A stretch of 64,000 nt of DNA from Candidatus Rokuibacteriota bacterium (GTDB lineage: Bacteria > Methylomirabilota > Methylomirabilia > Rokubacteriales > CSP1-6), in NCBI GenBank assembly GCA_003221695.1, contig QHSX01000064.1:62001-126000 (forward strand), written 5' to 3'. The notes beneath the pieces were generated by a model. It had not been told where the DNA came from, ran no database searches, and saw only the letters and a program-made list of their open reading frames with translations. The first letter of the stretch is position 1, and each line of letters starts with the position of its first letter. Below, in pieces: positions 57,893 through 64,000 of the stretch. A program made the position numbers and the translations under genes.

Positions 57893-58618
57893 TCAGCGCA
57901 TCAGCCCCGCGAGGACGAAGTACATAATCGCCGTGAGGATGAAGCCGCCCCAGAACGTTCCGTTGAGCGTGGCCAGCATCTTCTTGCCGGGCCCCGTCGT
58001 GCCCTTCAGCGCGTTGACCTCGGCGGCGGCGATCACGATGGCGAGAAGGATGAGGGCGCCGATCTTCACGCCCCGACCGGTCGGGTCCGCCATGGACAGG
58101 TGAGAGGCCGAGCCCATGAAGAACAGCATCGGGATCGAGAGGAGCGTGTTCGTCCGCGAGGCGAAGCCGGACCGCTGGCCACGGGCCGCGGCCTCCGGGA
58201 TTGCCTGGCCGCCCTTCGACACCTTGGTCGCAGACTCGATCACAACTTTCTGCGCGGGCCAGATCACGAACCAGACGTTCGCCCACATGACGCTGCCGAG
58301 CATGCCGCCGAAGAAGATCTTCCAGCCGTACGCGCTCGCGAAGAACTCGCGCACGCCGCCGTATCCGTGGAACATCATGTGGAGGATGTAGAGCCAGCCG
58401 GTGATGAAGGTGACCATCGCGCCCCACCGGAACCACCAGAGCGCCCGCCCGACGAGACTCCCGGCGATCATGCCGGTTCGGACGGGGGCGTCGGCCGTCG
58501 CAAAGAACGGCGTCTGGACGAAGTTGAAGTAGTACAGCAGGCCGATCCAGGTGATGCCGGCGAGGAAATGAAGCCAGCGCAGCAGAAAGAGAAAGCCTTC
58601 CCCACTGAAGAGCGCCAT
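57893..58618 (-). CDS. urate-oxidase-N/PuuD-like integral membrane protein
   Basis: 241 residues, about six membrane spans. The N-terminal block LLRWLHFLAGITWIGLLYYFNFVQTPF and GGMLGSVMWANVWFVIWPAQKVV with ASRTNTLLSIPMLFFMGSASH match the membrane part of urate hydroxylase PuuD (Urate_ox_N). In PuuD a cytochrome domain follows; here it is absent, so a separate cytochrome c may serve it. The conserved His in WLHFLAG and the Trp/Asn residues suggest haem or quinone contact, which is inference. It is downstream of the acidic-protein gene on the same strand. Confidence 0.78.
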   Translation of the reverse strand: MALFSGEGFLFLLRWLHFLAGITWIGLLYYFNFVQTPFFATADAPVRTGMIAGSLVGRALWWFRWGAMVTFITGWLYILHMMFHGYGGVREFFASAYGWKIFFGGMLGSVMWANVWFVIWPAQKVVIESATKVSKGGQAIPEAAARGQRSGFASRTNTLLSIPMLFFMGSASHLSMADPTGRGVKIGALILLAIVIAAAEVNALKGTTGPGKKMLATLNGTFWGGFILTAIMYFVLAGLMR

Positions 58619-58629
58619 TTCACCGCCTC

Positions 58630-58905
58630 CTAGTTGTGGGCACTACCTGTTCCGTCGTCCTCGTCGTCTGCTTCGTCCTCTTCGTCTAGAAGGTCCGCCT
58701 CCTCTTCTTCGTCGTCGAGGGCCTCGTCGTCGTCGAGCTCGTCGGCTTCCTCTACGTCGTCGTCGGCCACATCCTCCTCGTCGAGCTCGTCGTCATCGAA
58801 GTCGTCGTCGAACTCCTCCTCATCTTCGTCTTCGTCATCCTCTTCGTCGTCGGTGGGTTGACGGAGCTCCGCGAGCTCATGCCACGGGTGTGTCCGGAAC
58901 TGCAT
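58630..58905 (-). CDS. very acidic, low-complexity 91-residue protein
   Basis: 91 residues. After a short mixed start (MQFRTHPWHELAELRQPTD) most of the remaining positions are Asp or Glu, ending EADDEDDGTGSAHN. I recognise no family. The reading frame on the other strand would be poly-Ser, an artefact of the codons. A good ribosome site (GGAGG before ATG 58905) and the PuuD-like gene 11 bases downstream argue for a real gene. The protein must be disordered and strongly negative: it may bind metals or Ca2+ or a basic partner. Confidence 0.65.
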   Translation of the reverse strand: MQFRTHPWHELAELRQPTDDEEDDEDEDEEEFDDDFDDDELDEEDVADDDVEEADELDDDEALDDEEEEADLLDEEDEADDEDDGTGSAHN

Positions 58906-59035
58906 GTGAGGGTTCCTCCGGGTGGTTTGCTCGGCGGGATTATAACAAACATCCTCGGTGTCAAGACCGAATCGGGCCGCGCAGCGCGCACGACCCCCCT
59001 GGGGTAAAATCCGGTCCGGACGGAGCCGTCGGCCC

Positions 59036-59072
59036 GGCGGTGTAGCTCAGCGGCAGAGCAGGGGTCTCATAA
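59036..59072 (+). tRNA. truncated tRNA-Met (CAT), 5' half only
   Basis: GGCGGTGTAGCTCAGCGGCAG and the following GGGGTCTCATAA read as the acceptor, D arm and anticodon loop of an elongator tRNA-Met. After the loop the sequence diverges, and the 3' half (ACCC..., T arm, GCCACCA) is absent, so no functional tRNA is made. A -10-like TAAAAT lies at 59005-59010. The break at the anticodon loop points to an integration or deletion event. Confidence 0.75.
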
Positions 59073-59090
59073 ACTTCGCGGCAGCACGGA

Positions 59091-59131
59091 GCCGCCCGAG
59101 AAAGTCAATGTTTCTCGGGCGGTTTTCTTTT
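59091..59131 (+). terminator. rho-independent terminator
   Basis: GCCGCCCGAGAAA ... TTTCTCGGGCGG (a 12-base perfect stem, loop GTCAATG) is followed by TTTTCTTTT. It would end the transcript of the truncated tRNA-Met region. Confidence 0.85.
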
Positions 59132-59325
59132 GCTCGTCGTATGGAGGCGCACCGAACCGCACAGCGGCGCACCCGTTTGGGCATGACTTCGGGCATGTCA
59201 TGCCCGCGCGGGGAAGCGTGCGACACTCTTAGCTCGGCGTTTGTACGGCACGAGGGTCTCGTGAAGTTCCGTCGGCTCTGCCGACGCACCGGCGCACAAT
59301 GGACGAGGAGAGGAGGCGCTCCGCG

Positions 59326-59617
59326 ATGTCGAAGGAGTTCCCGCTGGACGGCCTGGCGCTGGAGATTAACCAGCACTGGGCGAAGTACCGCCCCGAAGAC
59401 GTATCGGGAGCTCGAGCGGGAGGGCCGTCTGGACCAGAGCCTGCACGAGGCGTCGGCGAAGACCGGCCAGGCGTTCGGGGAGCTGGTGGAGGGCGGGCTC
59501 GAGCCCCACGCGGCGTGGGAAGCGGTGCGCGAAGAGTGGGCCTTCCTGCCGGCGGAGGCCGACACGGCGGAGGAGCCGTGGTGGAGTGAAGAGGGGGTCT
59601 CGGAAAATGACGCCTGA
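59326..59617 (+). pseudogene. small protein gene broken by a one-base frameshift
   Basis: Starts ATG 59326 with MSKEFPLDGLALEINQHWAKYRP, then shifts frame near 59391 to continue KTYRELEREGRLDQSLHEAS, and EWAFLPAEAD to the stop at 59617. One extra G near 59391 explains the break. The joined product (about 96 residues) resembles small helical proteins found in bacteria with an N-terminal HW-x-x-Y/W segment and a C-terminal EWAFLPAE-type ending. Function unknown. A GAGGAGAGGAGG ribosome site precedes the start. It may be an assembly error instead. Confidence 0.6.
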
Positions 59618-59647
59618 ACGAGCTTCACCAAAAGCTCGAGGCCGCAC

Positions 59648-59971
59648 TTGAGAGCGTCGAGCGCTGATCAGATTCTCCGCGAGGCTCTCGACCGGGTCGC
59701 GAGAGACGCTGGGGCGCTCAAGGACTGTTGGTTCTCCCTTCTTCGTTTTGGCCTGACGCGCCGAGAGCAGCGGGTCGTCCGTGCGGTCCTCCTTGCCGAC
59801 ACTCCGCTGGCGGTCAGGGAGATCGCCCAGCGCACCCGCCTCCACTACTCGCATTGCAAGGCCGTCGTCCGCACCCTCGTCGCCTGGAAGATTCTCGCGC
59901 GGACCCCAACGGGCGTTTCCTTCCAGGCGGTCGCGGCGCGATGGGGACCGCCCGCGGTCCCGGCGCCTTGA
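59648..59971 (+). CDS. winged-helix DNA-binding protein heading an overlapping gene chain
   Basis: 107 residues. FSLLRFGLTRREQRVVRAVLLADTPLAVREIAQRTRLHYSHCKAVVRTLVAWKILARTPTGVSF fits a winged helix-turn-helix (helix-turn-helix about residues 49-76, wing IL-x-R-T-x-x-G-V-S-F). It is basic, as expected for a DNA-binding regulator. TTG start with no strong ribosome site. Its stop overlaps the next start by 4 bases (TTGA). It could control the chain it heads. Confidence 0.65.
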   Translation: MRASSADQILREALDRVARDAGALKDCWFSLLRFGLTRREQRVVRAVLLADTPLAVREIAQRTRLHYSHCKAVVRTLVAWKILARTPTGVSFQAVAARWGPPAVPAP

Positions 59972-60108
59972 GCCGCAGCAGGCGCAAAAAGGAACCGCCC
60001 GCCGACACTGGAGGGGCAGTTGAAGGCGAGCGTCGGGTGGTCCAGGACTGGACCCGGCTCTGGCGGCGCCGGGCGGGCCTCGCCCTCGCGCTCTTGAGCG
60101 ACTCGTGA
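59968..60108 (+). CDS. 46-residue basic peptide, second in the chain
   Basis: TTG start overlapping the previous stop (TTGA). It begins with a basic SRSRRKKEPP segment, then GEGERRVVQDWTRLWRRR-like helix-forming residues and a hydrophobic tail (AGLALALLSDS). No family recognised. Its frame is kept by overlaps on both sides, which is the main evidence that it is real. Confidence 0.4.
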   Translation: MSRSRRKKEPPADTGGAVEGERRVVQDWTRLWRRRAGLALALLSDS

Positions 60109-60197
60109 GTAAGCGCAAGAAGGAGAGCCCGCGCCGACTGGAAGGCCAATGGAAGGCGAGCCGAGGGTGCCGCAGCGGGGCCAAGGACGACCCGTGA
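60105..60197 (+). CDS. 30-residue basic peptide, third in the chain
   Basis: GTG start overlapping the previous stop (GTGA) and itself ending by GTGA overlap with the next gene. It reads VSKRKKESPRRLEGQWKASR and then GCRSGAKDDP. The start region is nearly repeated at the next gene (TGAGYAAGCGMAAGAAGGA), so the duplication may have created it. Confidence 0.35.
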   Translation: MSKRKKESPRRLEGQWKASRGCRSGAKDDP

Positions 60198-60769
60198 GCA
60201 AGCGAAAGAAGGACCCCGACGAGAAGGCCGAGCCGGCGCCGCCGACTGAGAGCGAAGTGAGAGCGACCGTGCCGGGCCGAAATCCCCACACAGGGGAGCC
60301 GCAGGGGATGCTGGTGCCGAACCGGCCCGGCTCCAACGGCGGCGTCCACCGGGGACCGGACCTGGTCCCCTTCCGTCGCAACGTGGTGCGGGCCGTGATC
60401 CTGCACGAGCTCGCCAAGGCGGGGCTCAACCTCGAGGACCTCAAGAAAAAGACGAAGAAGCGCGGGCCGCTCCTGCCGGGGGCCATGGTCGAATACTGTG
60501 GTGCCGCGTACCGGCGGATCGCCATCAAGGCGGCCCTCGGCGACCCCCGCGCCTTCGGCCCGTTCGTCTCGATGATGGACCACATCCATCGGGTCATGCA
60601 GCCGGCCAAGGACGAGATCGGCAACGGCGGCCAAGCCCCGCGCCGTGCCGTGTTCATCGGGCCGAACGAGCCGGTGCCGCCGCCCGGCGCCGAGCCGACG
60701 ACTGACCCCGGCGCGCCCGGCACGGTCGTGGACAAGGACGGCCAGACCTGGGAGGACCCCGGCGCGTGA
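60194..60769 (+). CDS. 191-residue protein of unknown function, main gene of the chain
   Basis: GTG start, overlapping the previous stop by 4 bases, with AAGGA upstream. It starts SKRKKDPDEKAEPAPP, has a Gly/Pro-rich linker with PGRNPHTGEPQGMLVPNRPGSN, then a helical core NVVRAVILHELAKAGLNLEDLKKKTKKRG and MVEYCGAAYRRIAIKAALGDP, and a Pro-rich acidic end. The Lys/Arg-rich and flexible parts suggest a nucleic-acid-associated protein, such as a phage terminase small subunit-like or packaging protein, but this is only a guess. Confidence 0.55.
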   Translation: MSKRKKDPDEKAEPAPPTESEVRATVPGRNPHTGEPQGMLVPNRPGSNGGVHRGPDLVPFRRNVVRAVILHELAKAGLNLEDLKKKTKKRGPLLPGAMVEYCGAAYRRIAIKAALGDPRAFGPFVSMMDHIHRVMQPAKDEIGNGGQAPRRAVFIGPNEPVPPPGAEPTTDPGAPGTVVDKDGQTWEDPGA

Positions 60770-60948
60770 GGCGCCCGCACTTGGCGATGGTCCGCCCACT
60801 CGCGTGGCGGGCCGCCTCAAACCTCCTGCGTTACTTCCAGGGGCGCCCTGAGCGGATGCCGGGAGTCGCTGACTCCGGGGAGGATTGTCTCCAGCCGACG
60901 GCCACGGAGGGCTCTACAGCGCGGTCAGTCGACGAACAAGACGCGTGA
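60766..60948 (+). CDS. 60-residue protein, last in the chain
   Basis: GTG start overlapping the previous stop by 4 bases. RRPHLAMVRPLAWRAASNLLRYFQGRPERM is basic and possibly helical; the end is acidic. It overlaps the convergent truncated receiver gene by 35 bases. No family is recognised. Confidence 0.35.
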   Translation: MRRPHLAMVRPLAWRAASNLLRYFQGRPERMPGVADSGEDCLQPTATEGSTARSVDEQDA

Positions 60949-61444
60949 GGCGGTCCACCTGGACCTCAGTGAGATTGGCGAAGTAGAACACGTAGCCGTC
61001 GAGATCGACCCGGATCAGGACGGAGACAACCTGCAGGGGCTCGTCACCGGGCGGTGTGAACGAAAGCTCAGCGGCAGGCCCTGGCCGGACTGAGCCGGCC
61101 GCCAAGACCTTCATACTGCTGGGGCCGAGGTCGACGCTCATCGTTTCCCATTCATGACCGCCGTAGTCGCGCACTCGAACGGGGAGCGCGACACGCACGC
61201 GCGGCGATCGGCGCCGCTCGCCGGGTCGCCCAGCGAGCTCGACCGTCTGCGTGAGTACGTGAGGCTCGAAGTGCTCCAGGATCACCCGCAGATGTTCAAG
61301 CGGTAGGGGCTTCGGCACGAAGTCGAGTGCCCCAAGTCGTAGGCACATTTGAGCTTCGTGCTCGGTCGCGACGCCCGAGATCACGATAATCGGCACGCGG
61401 GAGTCTCGAACCGGGCGCAGCTGAAGGAAGTCAAGCCCAGTCAT
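60914..61444 (-). pseudogene. N-terminally truncated response regulator with PilZ-type C-terminal domain
   Basis: 176 residues. The start MTGLDFLQLRPVRDSRVPIIVISGVATEHEAQMCLRLGALDFVPKPLPLEHLRVILE is the second half of a receiver domain, with the conserved Thr/Ser region and Lys, but the acidic pocket and phosphorylated Asp are missing. A PilZ-like domain follows (RRRSPRVRVALPVRVRDYGG, then SVDLGPSSMKVLAAG, LIRVDLDGYVFYFANLTE), likely binding cyclic-di-GMP: the RRR-S-P-R-V and D-L-G-P-S-S-M elements fit. Upstream the receiver frame meets a stop, so the N-terminal half was lost. Phospho-control is therefore gone. Confidence 0.7.
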
Positions 61445-61675
61445 GCCAGCTTTTGTCGATGATCACCGGAAGGTGCAGGAATCTGAACCGGCCGGAGTAG
61501 GAGAGCTCTCACACCTGTTGCGAATCTAATCTGAGCTGAGGTAGATGGTTCCCGGCTGACGGCGCTGAAAGGGTGAGAGCCCGGAGTCGGGAACACCCCG
61601 GGCCCTCGGGCCGAATCACGGGGACGCGACTCAGCACCTCCTTGTCGCACACGCCTCGGTGATTGTCCAGACCCC

Positions 61676-62047
61676 GTGCTCGGCGCACGGGGTCGCCTGA
61701 ATTCCTTCCGGTTTGTGGTCTGTGCTCGAGGCGATTGCCGCGAAGTGTTCTTCCTCTGCCCGCACTGTGATCGCGGCGATCGCTATTGCTCGCCGGCGTG
61801 CGCTCGGCACGCCCACCGCGCCACGCTTCGCGACACCGGCCGGCGCTATCAACACAGCCGTCCAGGGCGGTTTCGGCATGCCGCCCGACAAGCGCGGTAT
61901 CGGGCCCGTCGGTCCCTCAGCGCGCAAACAGTGACGCATCAGACTTCCCAGCGCGCCTCCCGCCACGGCATCGTTCCACGCGTCGCCGCCGCGCGCGTCC
62001 CTCATTTCGGGCGACGACGAGGAGGATGCTCGCCATGCCGAGATTGA
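61676..62047 (+). CDS. Zn-ribbon protein linked to IS21-type elements
   Basis: About 120 residues. FRFVVCARGDCREVFFLCPHCDRGDRYCSPACARHAHRATLRDTGRRYQHSRPGR shows several Cys (C-x4-C, CPHC, YCSPAC) of a zinc-ribbon or treble-clef type, followed by basic residues and VTHQTSQ. Small proteins of this layout commonly precede IS21-family transposases in bacteria. The exact start is uncertain (GTG 61676 or CTG 61697), and the C-terminal third after VTHQ looks random, so its natural stop may have been lost. Confidence 0.5.
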   Translation: MLGARGRLNSFRFVVCARGDCREVFFLCPHCDRGDRYCSPACARHAHRATLRDTGRRYQHSRPGRFRHAARQARYRARRSLSAQTVTHQTSQRASRHGIVPRVAAARVPHFGRRRGGCSPCRD

Positions 62048-62168
62048 TCCGCGTGTTCCCCGGGCCACACCTGTCTGCTGCGCCCGCTGTGGCCGCCGCG
62101 GGCGCTTTGTCCGCCACCAAACCCTGGCCCACGTGCGGCGCGCGCCCCGCCCATGACGCGGAGCCGCG

Positions 62169-62705
62169 ATGATCCCGCCCGAGCAACGCGCCGAGATTCG
62201 CCGCCCTCTTCTACGCCGAGCACTGGCGCGTCGCCACCATCGCCAGCCACCTCGGTGTCCATCACGCCACCGTCCAGCAGGCGATCGAGCGTGATCGCTT
62301 CGTCCGCCCGGGGTCGCCGATCCGCCCGAGCCTACTCGACCCCTACAAGGCCTTCATCATCGCGACCCTCGAGCAGTACCCGCGGCTGCGCGCGACCCGC
62401 CTCTACGGGATGCTCCGCGATCGGGGCTTTACCGGCTCGGCCGTCCAACTGCGGCGCCATGTCCGCACCGTCCGCCCCACGCCGCCGGCGGAGGCCTATC
62501 TGCGCTTGGCGACGTTACGCGGCGAGCAGGCGCAAGCCGATTGGGCCCATTTCGGTACGATTCAGATCGGCCGTGCCCGCCGAGCGTTGTAGTGCTTCGT
62601 CCTCGTGCTGTCGTGGTCGTGCGCGGTGTACGCGCGCTTCGCGCTCGATCAGACGCTGGAGAGCTTCCTGCGCGGCCACGTCGAGGCCTTTACCACCCTG
62701 ACCGG
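62169..62705 (+). pseudogene. decayed IS21-type (IstA-like) transposase
   Basis: Reads MIPPEQRAEIRR, shifts frame near 62203 to LFYAEHWRVATIASHLGVHHATVQQAIERDRF (the helix-turn-helix of IS21 transposases), then YKAFIIATLEQYPRLRATRLYGMLRDRGF and QADWAHFG. A TAG at 62590 stands where family members have Trp, after which ARFALDQTLESFLRGHVEAFTTL continues. Then the match ends at about 62705. One frameshift, one nonsense codon and a lost 3' half make it inactive. No terminal repeats found. Confidence 0.75.
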
Positions 62706-62855
62706 CGAGCTTGAGGTTCCGCATCCGTTAGAGATTCCCGACGTAACCCGTCTGATCAGTGGTTTCCCGGGATCACCGTCCGGAGTTCACCTGATGGCCT
62801 CTCTTCGTTCTATGGACCAGTGTGGTCCTCAGAGGGGGTTTTCAGGGAGACGATC

Positions 62856-63482
62856 ATGACGAGATGGATCGGGGTAGCGTTCGGTGCCGGCTGGCTGATG
62901 GTAGCCGAGGCGGTGGCTTCGCAGCCCGTGGGACCGCGTGAGGCGCTGGAATCTGCGATCGTCCAGGTCGTGAGCATCCTGCAGCATGGCGAGATCAACG
63001 GCACACCCGTGGGTGATTCGTCGGCCGAGCTTCGGCGGATCACCCGCGAGGTGTTCGACTTCGACGAAATGTCGCGGCGCGCCCTCGCCCATCACTGGCA
63101 GCTCAGGACACACGAAGAGCAGGCCGAGTTCGTGGCACTTTTCAGAGGCCTTCTGGAGCGCTCCTACATGGCCCAAATCCGGGCGTACACGGGCGAGACG
63201 ATCACGGTCGTCGACGAGTCGGTGGAGGGTCACCTTGCCACGGTGCGCTCACGGCTCGTGACCAGGGGGGGAGCGGAGGTTGCGCTCGATTTCCGCATGC
63301 ACGCACGCGCCGGGCGGTGGCAGGTCTACGACGCTTTGATTGGCGGTGTGAGCCTCGTCTCGAGTTACCGTAGCCAGTTTGAGCGCGTGATCCGGTCGGA
63401 GTCATACGGCGCGCTACGCGACCGGTTGCAGAGGAAGAGCCTCGACACCGCGGTGGCGGAACGGCAACGCGAATCAAAGTAG
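62856..63482 (+). CDS. MlaC/Ttg2D-family ABC auxiliary protein
   Basis: 208 residues. A signal peptide (GVAFGAGWLMVAEAVA) and then the MlaC-type fold: VFDFDEMSRRALAHHWQLRTHEEQAEFVALFRGLLERSYMAQI, EVALDFRMHARAGRWQVYDALIGGVSLVSSYRSQFERVI. MlaC shuttles phospholipid through the periplasm in outer-membrane lipid asymmetry systems; in this family it is also called toluene-tolerance protein Ttg2D. Other mla genes are not in the window. ATG 62856 is set by AGGGAG. It is intact, although it lies in a decayed neighbourhood, so it may be an isolated copy. Confidence 0.88.
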   Translation: MTRWIGVAFGAGWLMVAEAVASQPVGPREALESAIVQVVSILQHGEINGTPVGDSSAELRRITREVFDFDEMSRRALAHHWQLRTHEEQAEFVALFRGLLERSYMAQIRAYTGETITVVDESVEGHLATVRSRLVTRGGAEVALDFRMHARAGRWQVYDALIGGVSLVSSYRSQFERVIRSESYGALRDRLQRKSLDTAVAERQRESK

Positions 63483-63884
63483 AGCGTCCAGCGATGCCGA
63501 GCCCGATTCTCCTCAACGAGGACCAGCTGATCATCCGGCACGGCCTGTGCGTCTTCCGCGAGAACGAGCGTTCGAGGTCGTCGCCAGCTCGCGAGACTGC
63601 ACGCACCCTGGGGCCAGCCGGCATTGGCTCGGGTCAGCGGCCGGATGACTCAAGTTCTCTCAGTTCTAGCGTTGCGATGCGTACCAGCTCTCGGCGCCGA
63701 GATGACCGTTTCGCGGTACGTCGAGATTTCTGGGGACGACGTCGCGAGCCAGCTCGGGCTGTCGGTTAGCGACATGAAGGCGGAACTAGCGCTGCGGGGC
63801 TGTCGCGCGTTTTCCCGCGCGTCCTGGTTCGACACGACCCTGCTCCGCTTCACGTCGAGGTGCAGTGCAAGGAGGACAATGACA
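63483..63884. other. stretch without a confident gene
   Basis: 400 bases after the MlaC-like gene. Short frames exist on both strands, including one open frame from ATG 63645 or 63702 that runs into the final partial gene, but none has a recognisable domain or clear ribosome site. Confidence 0.4.
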
Positions 63885-64000
63885 ATGAGCGCGTCAGTCT
63901 CCGCTGAAATCGTGACCGTGTACCAGGCGTTGGACGGCGGCATCCACCACGCGAGGTGTGGCCAGCGGGTCGCGCTGCACGGGCAGCGCGCCGAGGAGCT
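63885..64000 (+). CDS. start of an unidentified gene, cut by the window end
   Basis: ATG 63885 follows AAGGAGG about 9 bases upstream (ATG 63879 is also in frame). The visible residues are SASVSAEIVTVYQALDGGIHH and ARCGQRVALHGQRAEE. The frame is also open upstream to 63702. Too short to identify. Confidence 0.4.
   Translation, partial: MSASVSAEIVTVYQALDGGIHHARCGQRVALHGQRAEE

Noticed and set aside
58634-58861. Ser-rich rightward frame opposite the acidic protein
   Set aside because: Its poly-Ser composition is the antisense of GAC/GAG-rich codons and it lacks a ribosome site.
62590-62592. TAG as a recoded amber (pyrrolysine) codon in the IS21-type gene
   Set aside because: The gene also has a frameshift and a lost end, and Trp (TGG) is the normal residue. 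A nonsense mutation is the simpler explanation.
63494-63769. Possible gene after the MlaC-like gene
   Set aside because: The first 25 codons look plausible, but the rest is Arg/Ser-rich without any domain and competes with another open frame.
1-64000. CRISPR arrays or rRNA genes
   Set aside because: No regularly spaced direct repeats and no rRNA-like sequences were seen on reading the window.

Overview
This window is GC-rich bacterial DNA, most likely from an uncultured soil or sediment bacterium of the Rokubacteria/Methylomirabilota or deltaproteobacterial type. That assignment is an inference from gene style only: many Liv-type transporters, LLM-class flavin enzymes, DUF35/thiolase pairs, CoxE-like VWA/MoxR pairs and Tat-exported proteins. 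No rRNA or other phylogenetic marker is present. Genes are densely packed, and many neighbours overlap by 4 bases (ATGA/GTGA).

Layout. (1) 1-10.2 kb is an accessory region. A transposase cut by the window edge is followed by a run of small, same-strand, unrelated genes with visibly lower GC than the rest. Most are separated by 35-90 base imperfect palindromes of integron attC type, often with the gene's stop codon inside the YYTAAC box. The genes are DinB-like, cupin, two methyltransferases, NUDIX, HicAB, M23 peptidase, alpha/beta hydrolase, PPOX and UPF0158. No integron integrase is present, so this is a cassette array seen without its platform. (2) 10.2-13.0 kb is a small integrative element bounded by identical 47-base copies of the 3' half of a tRNA-Arg gene. 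It carries a tyrosine recombinase, a TolB-like remnant and a HigBA-type toxin-antitoxin pair. (3) 13.0-26.7 kb holds a lactonase, an outer-membrane beta barrel, an unusual cluster of four SPFH (HflK/HflC) domains in which one HflK is fused to a metal-efflux-type permease, a response regulator with RmlD, an isocitrate-lyase-like enzyme, an M48 protease and a PLP decarboxylase.

(4) 26.8-44.9 kb is catabolic. It has a MoxR/VWA pair, then a tightly coupled operon (30845-35396) encoding an uncharacterised protein, a UGSC-type selenoprotein read through an in-frame TGA with a hairpin directly behind it, an amidase, LigB- and LigA-type extradiol dioxygenase subunits and a cyclase-family hydrolase. 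Next come a VWA protein, an LLM enzyme, a two-subunit hydroquinone 1,2-dioxygenase (HapCD type) and a complete Liv-type ABC importer, then a second MoxR ATPase. Together they suggest uptake and ring cleavage of aromatic compounds. (5) 44.9-54.3 kb holds DoxX, LLM, DUF35, thiolase, hydrolase, phosphodiesterase-like and MFS genes and uvrA. (6) 54.4-58.9 kb is an oxidative-stress operon (PerR/Fur-like regulator, rubrerythrin, Fe-S protein, DUF3501, cytochrome c) with its own promoter and operator-like site, facing a two-gene unit that encodes a very acidic protein and a PuuD-like membrane protein.

(7) 59.0-64 kb is a second accessory region. It starts at a tRNA-Met gene cut in its anticodon arm. 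It contains a frameshifted gene, five short genes chained by 4-base overlaps, a truncated receiver-PilZ gene, a decayed IS21-type transposase, an intact MlaC-like gene and a gene running off the window. The strongest candidates for follow-up are the UGSC selenoprotein operon, the integrase-less cassette array, the permease-HflK fusion cluster and the overlapping small-gene chain.
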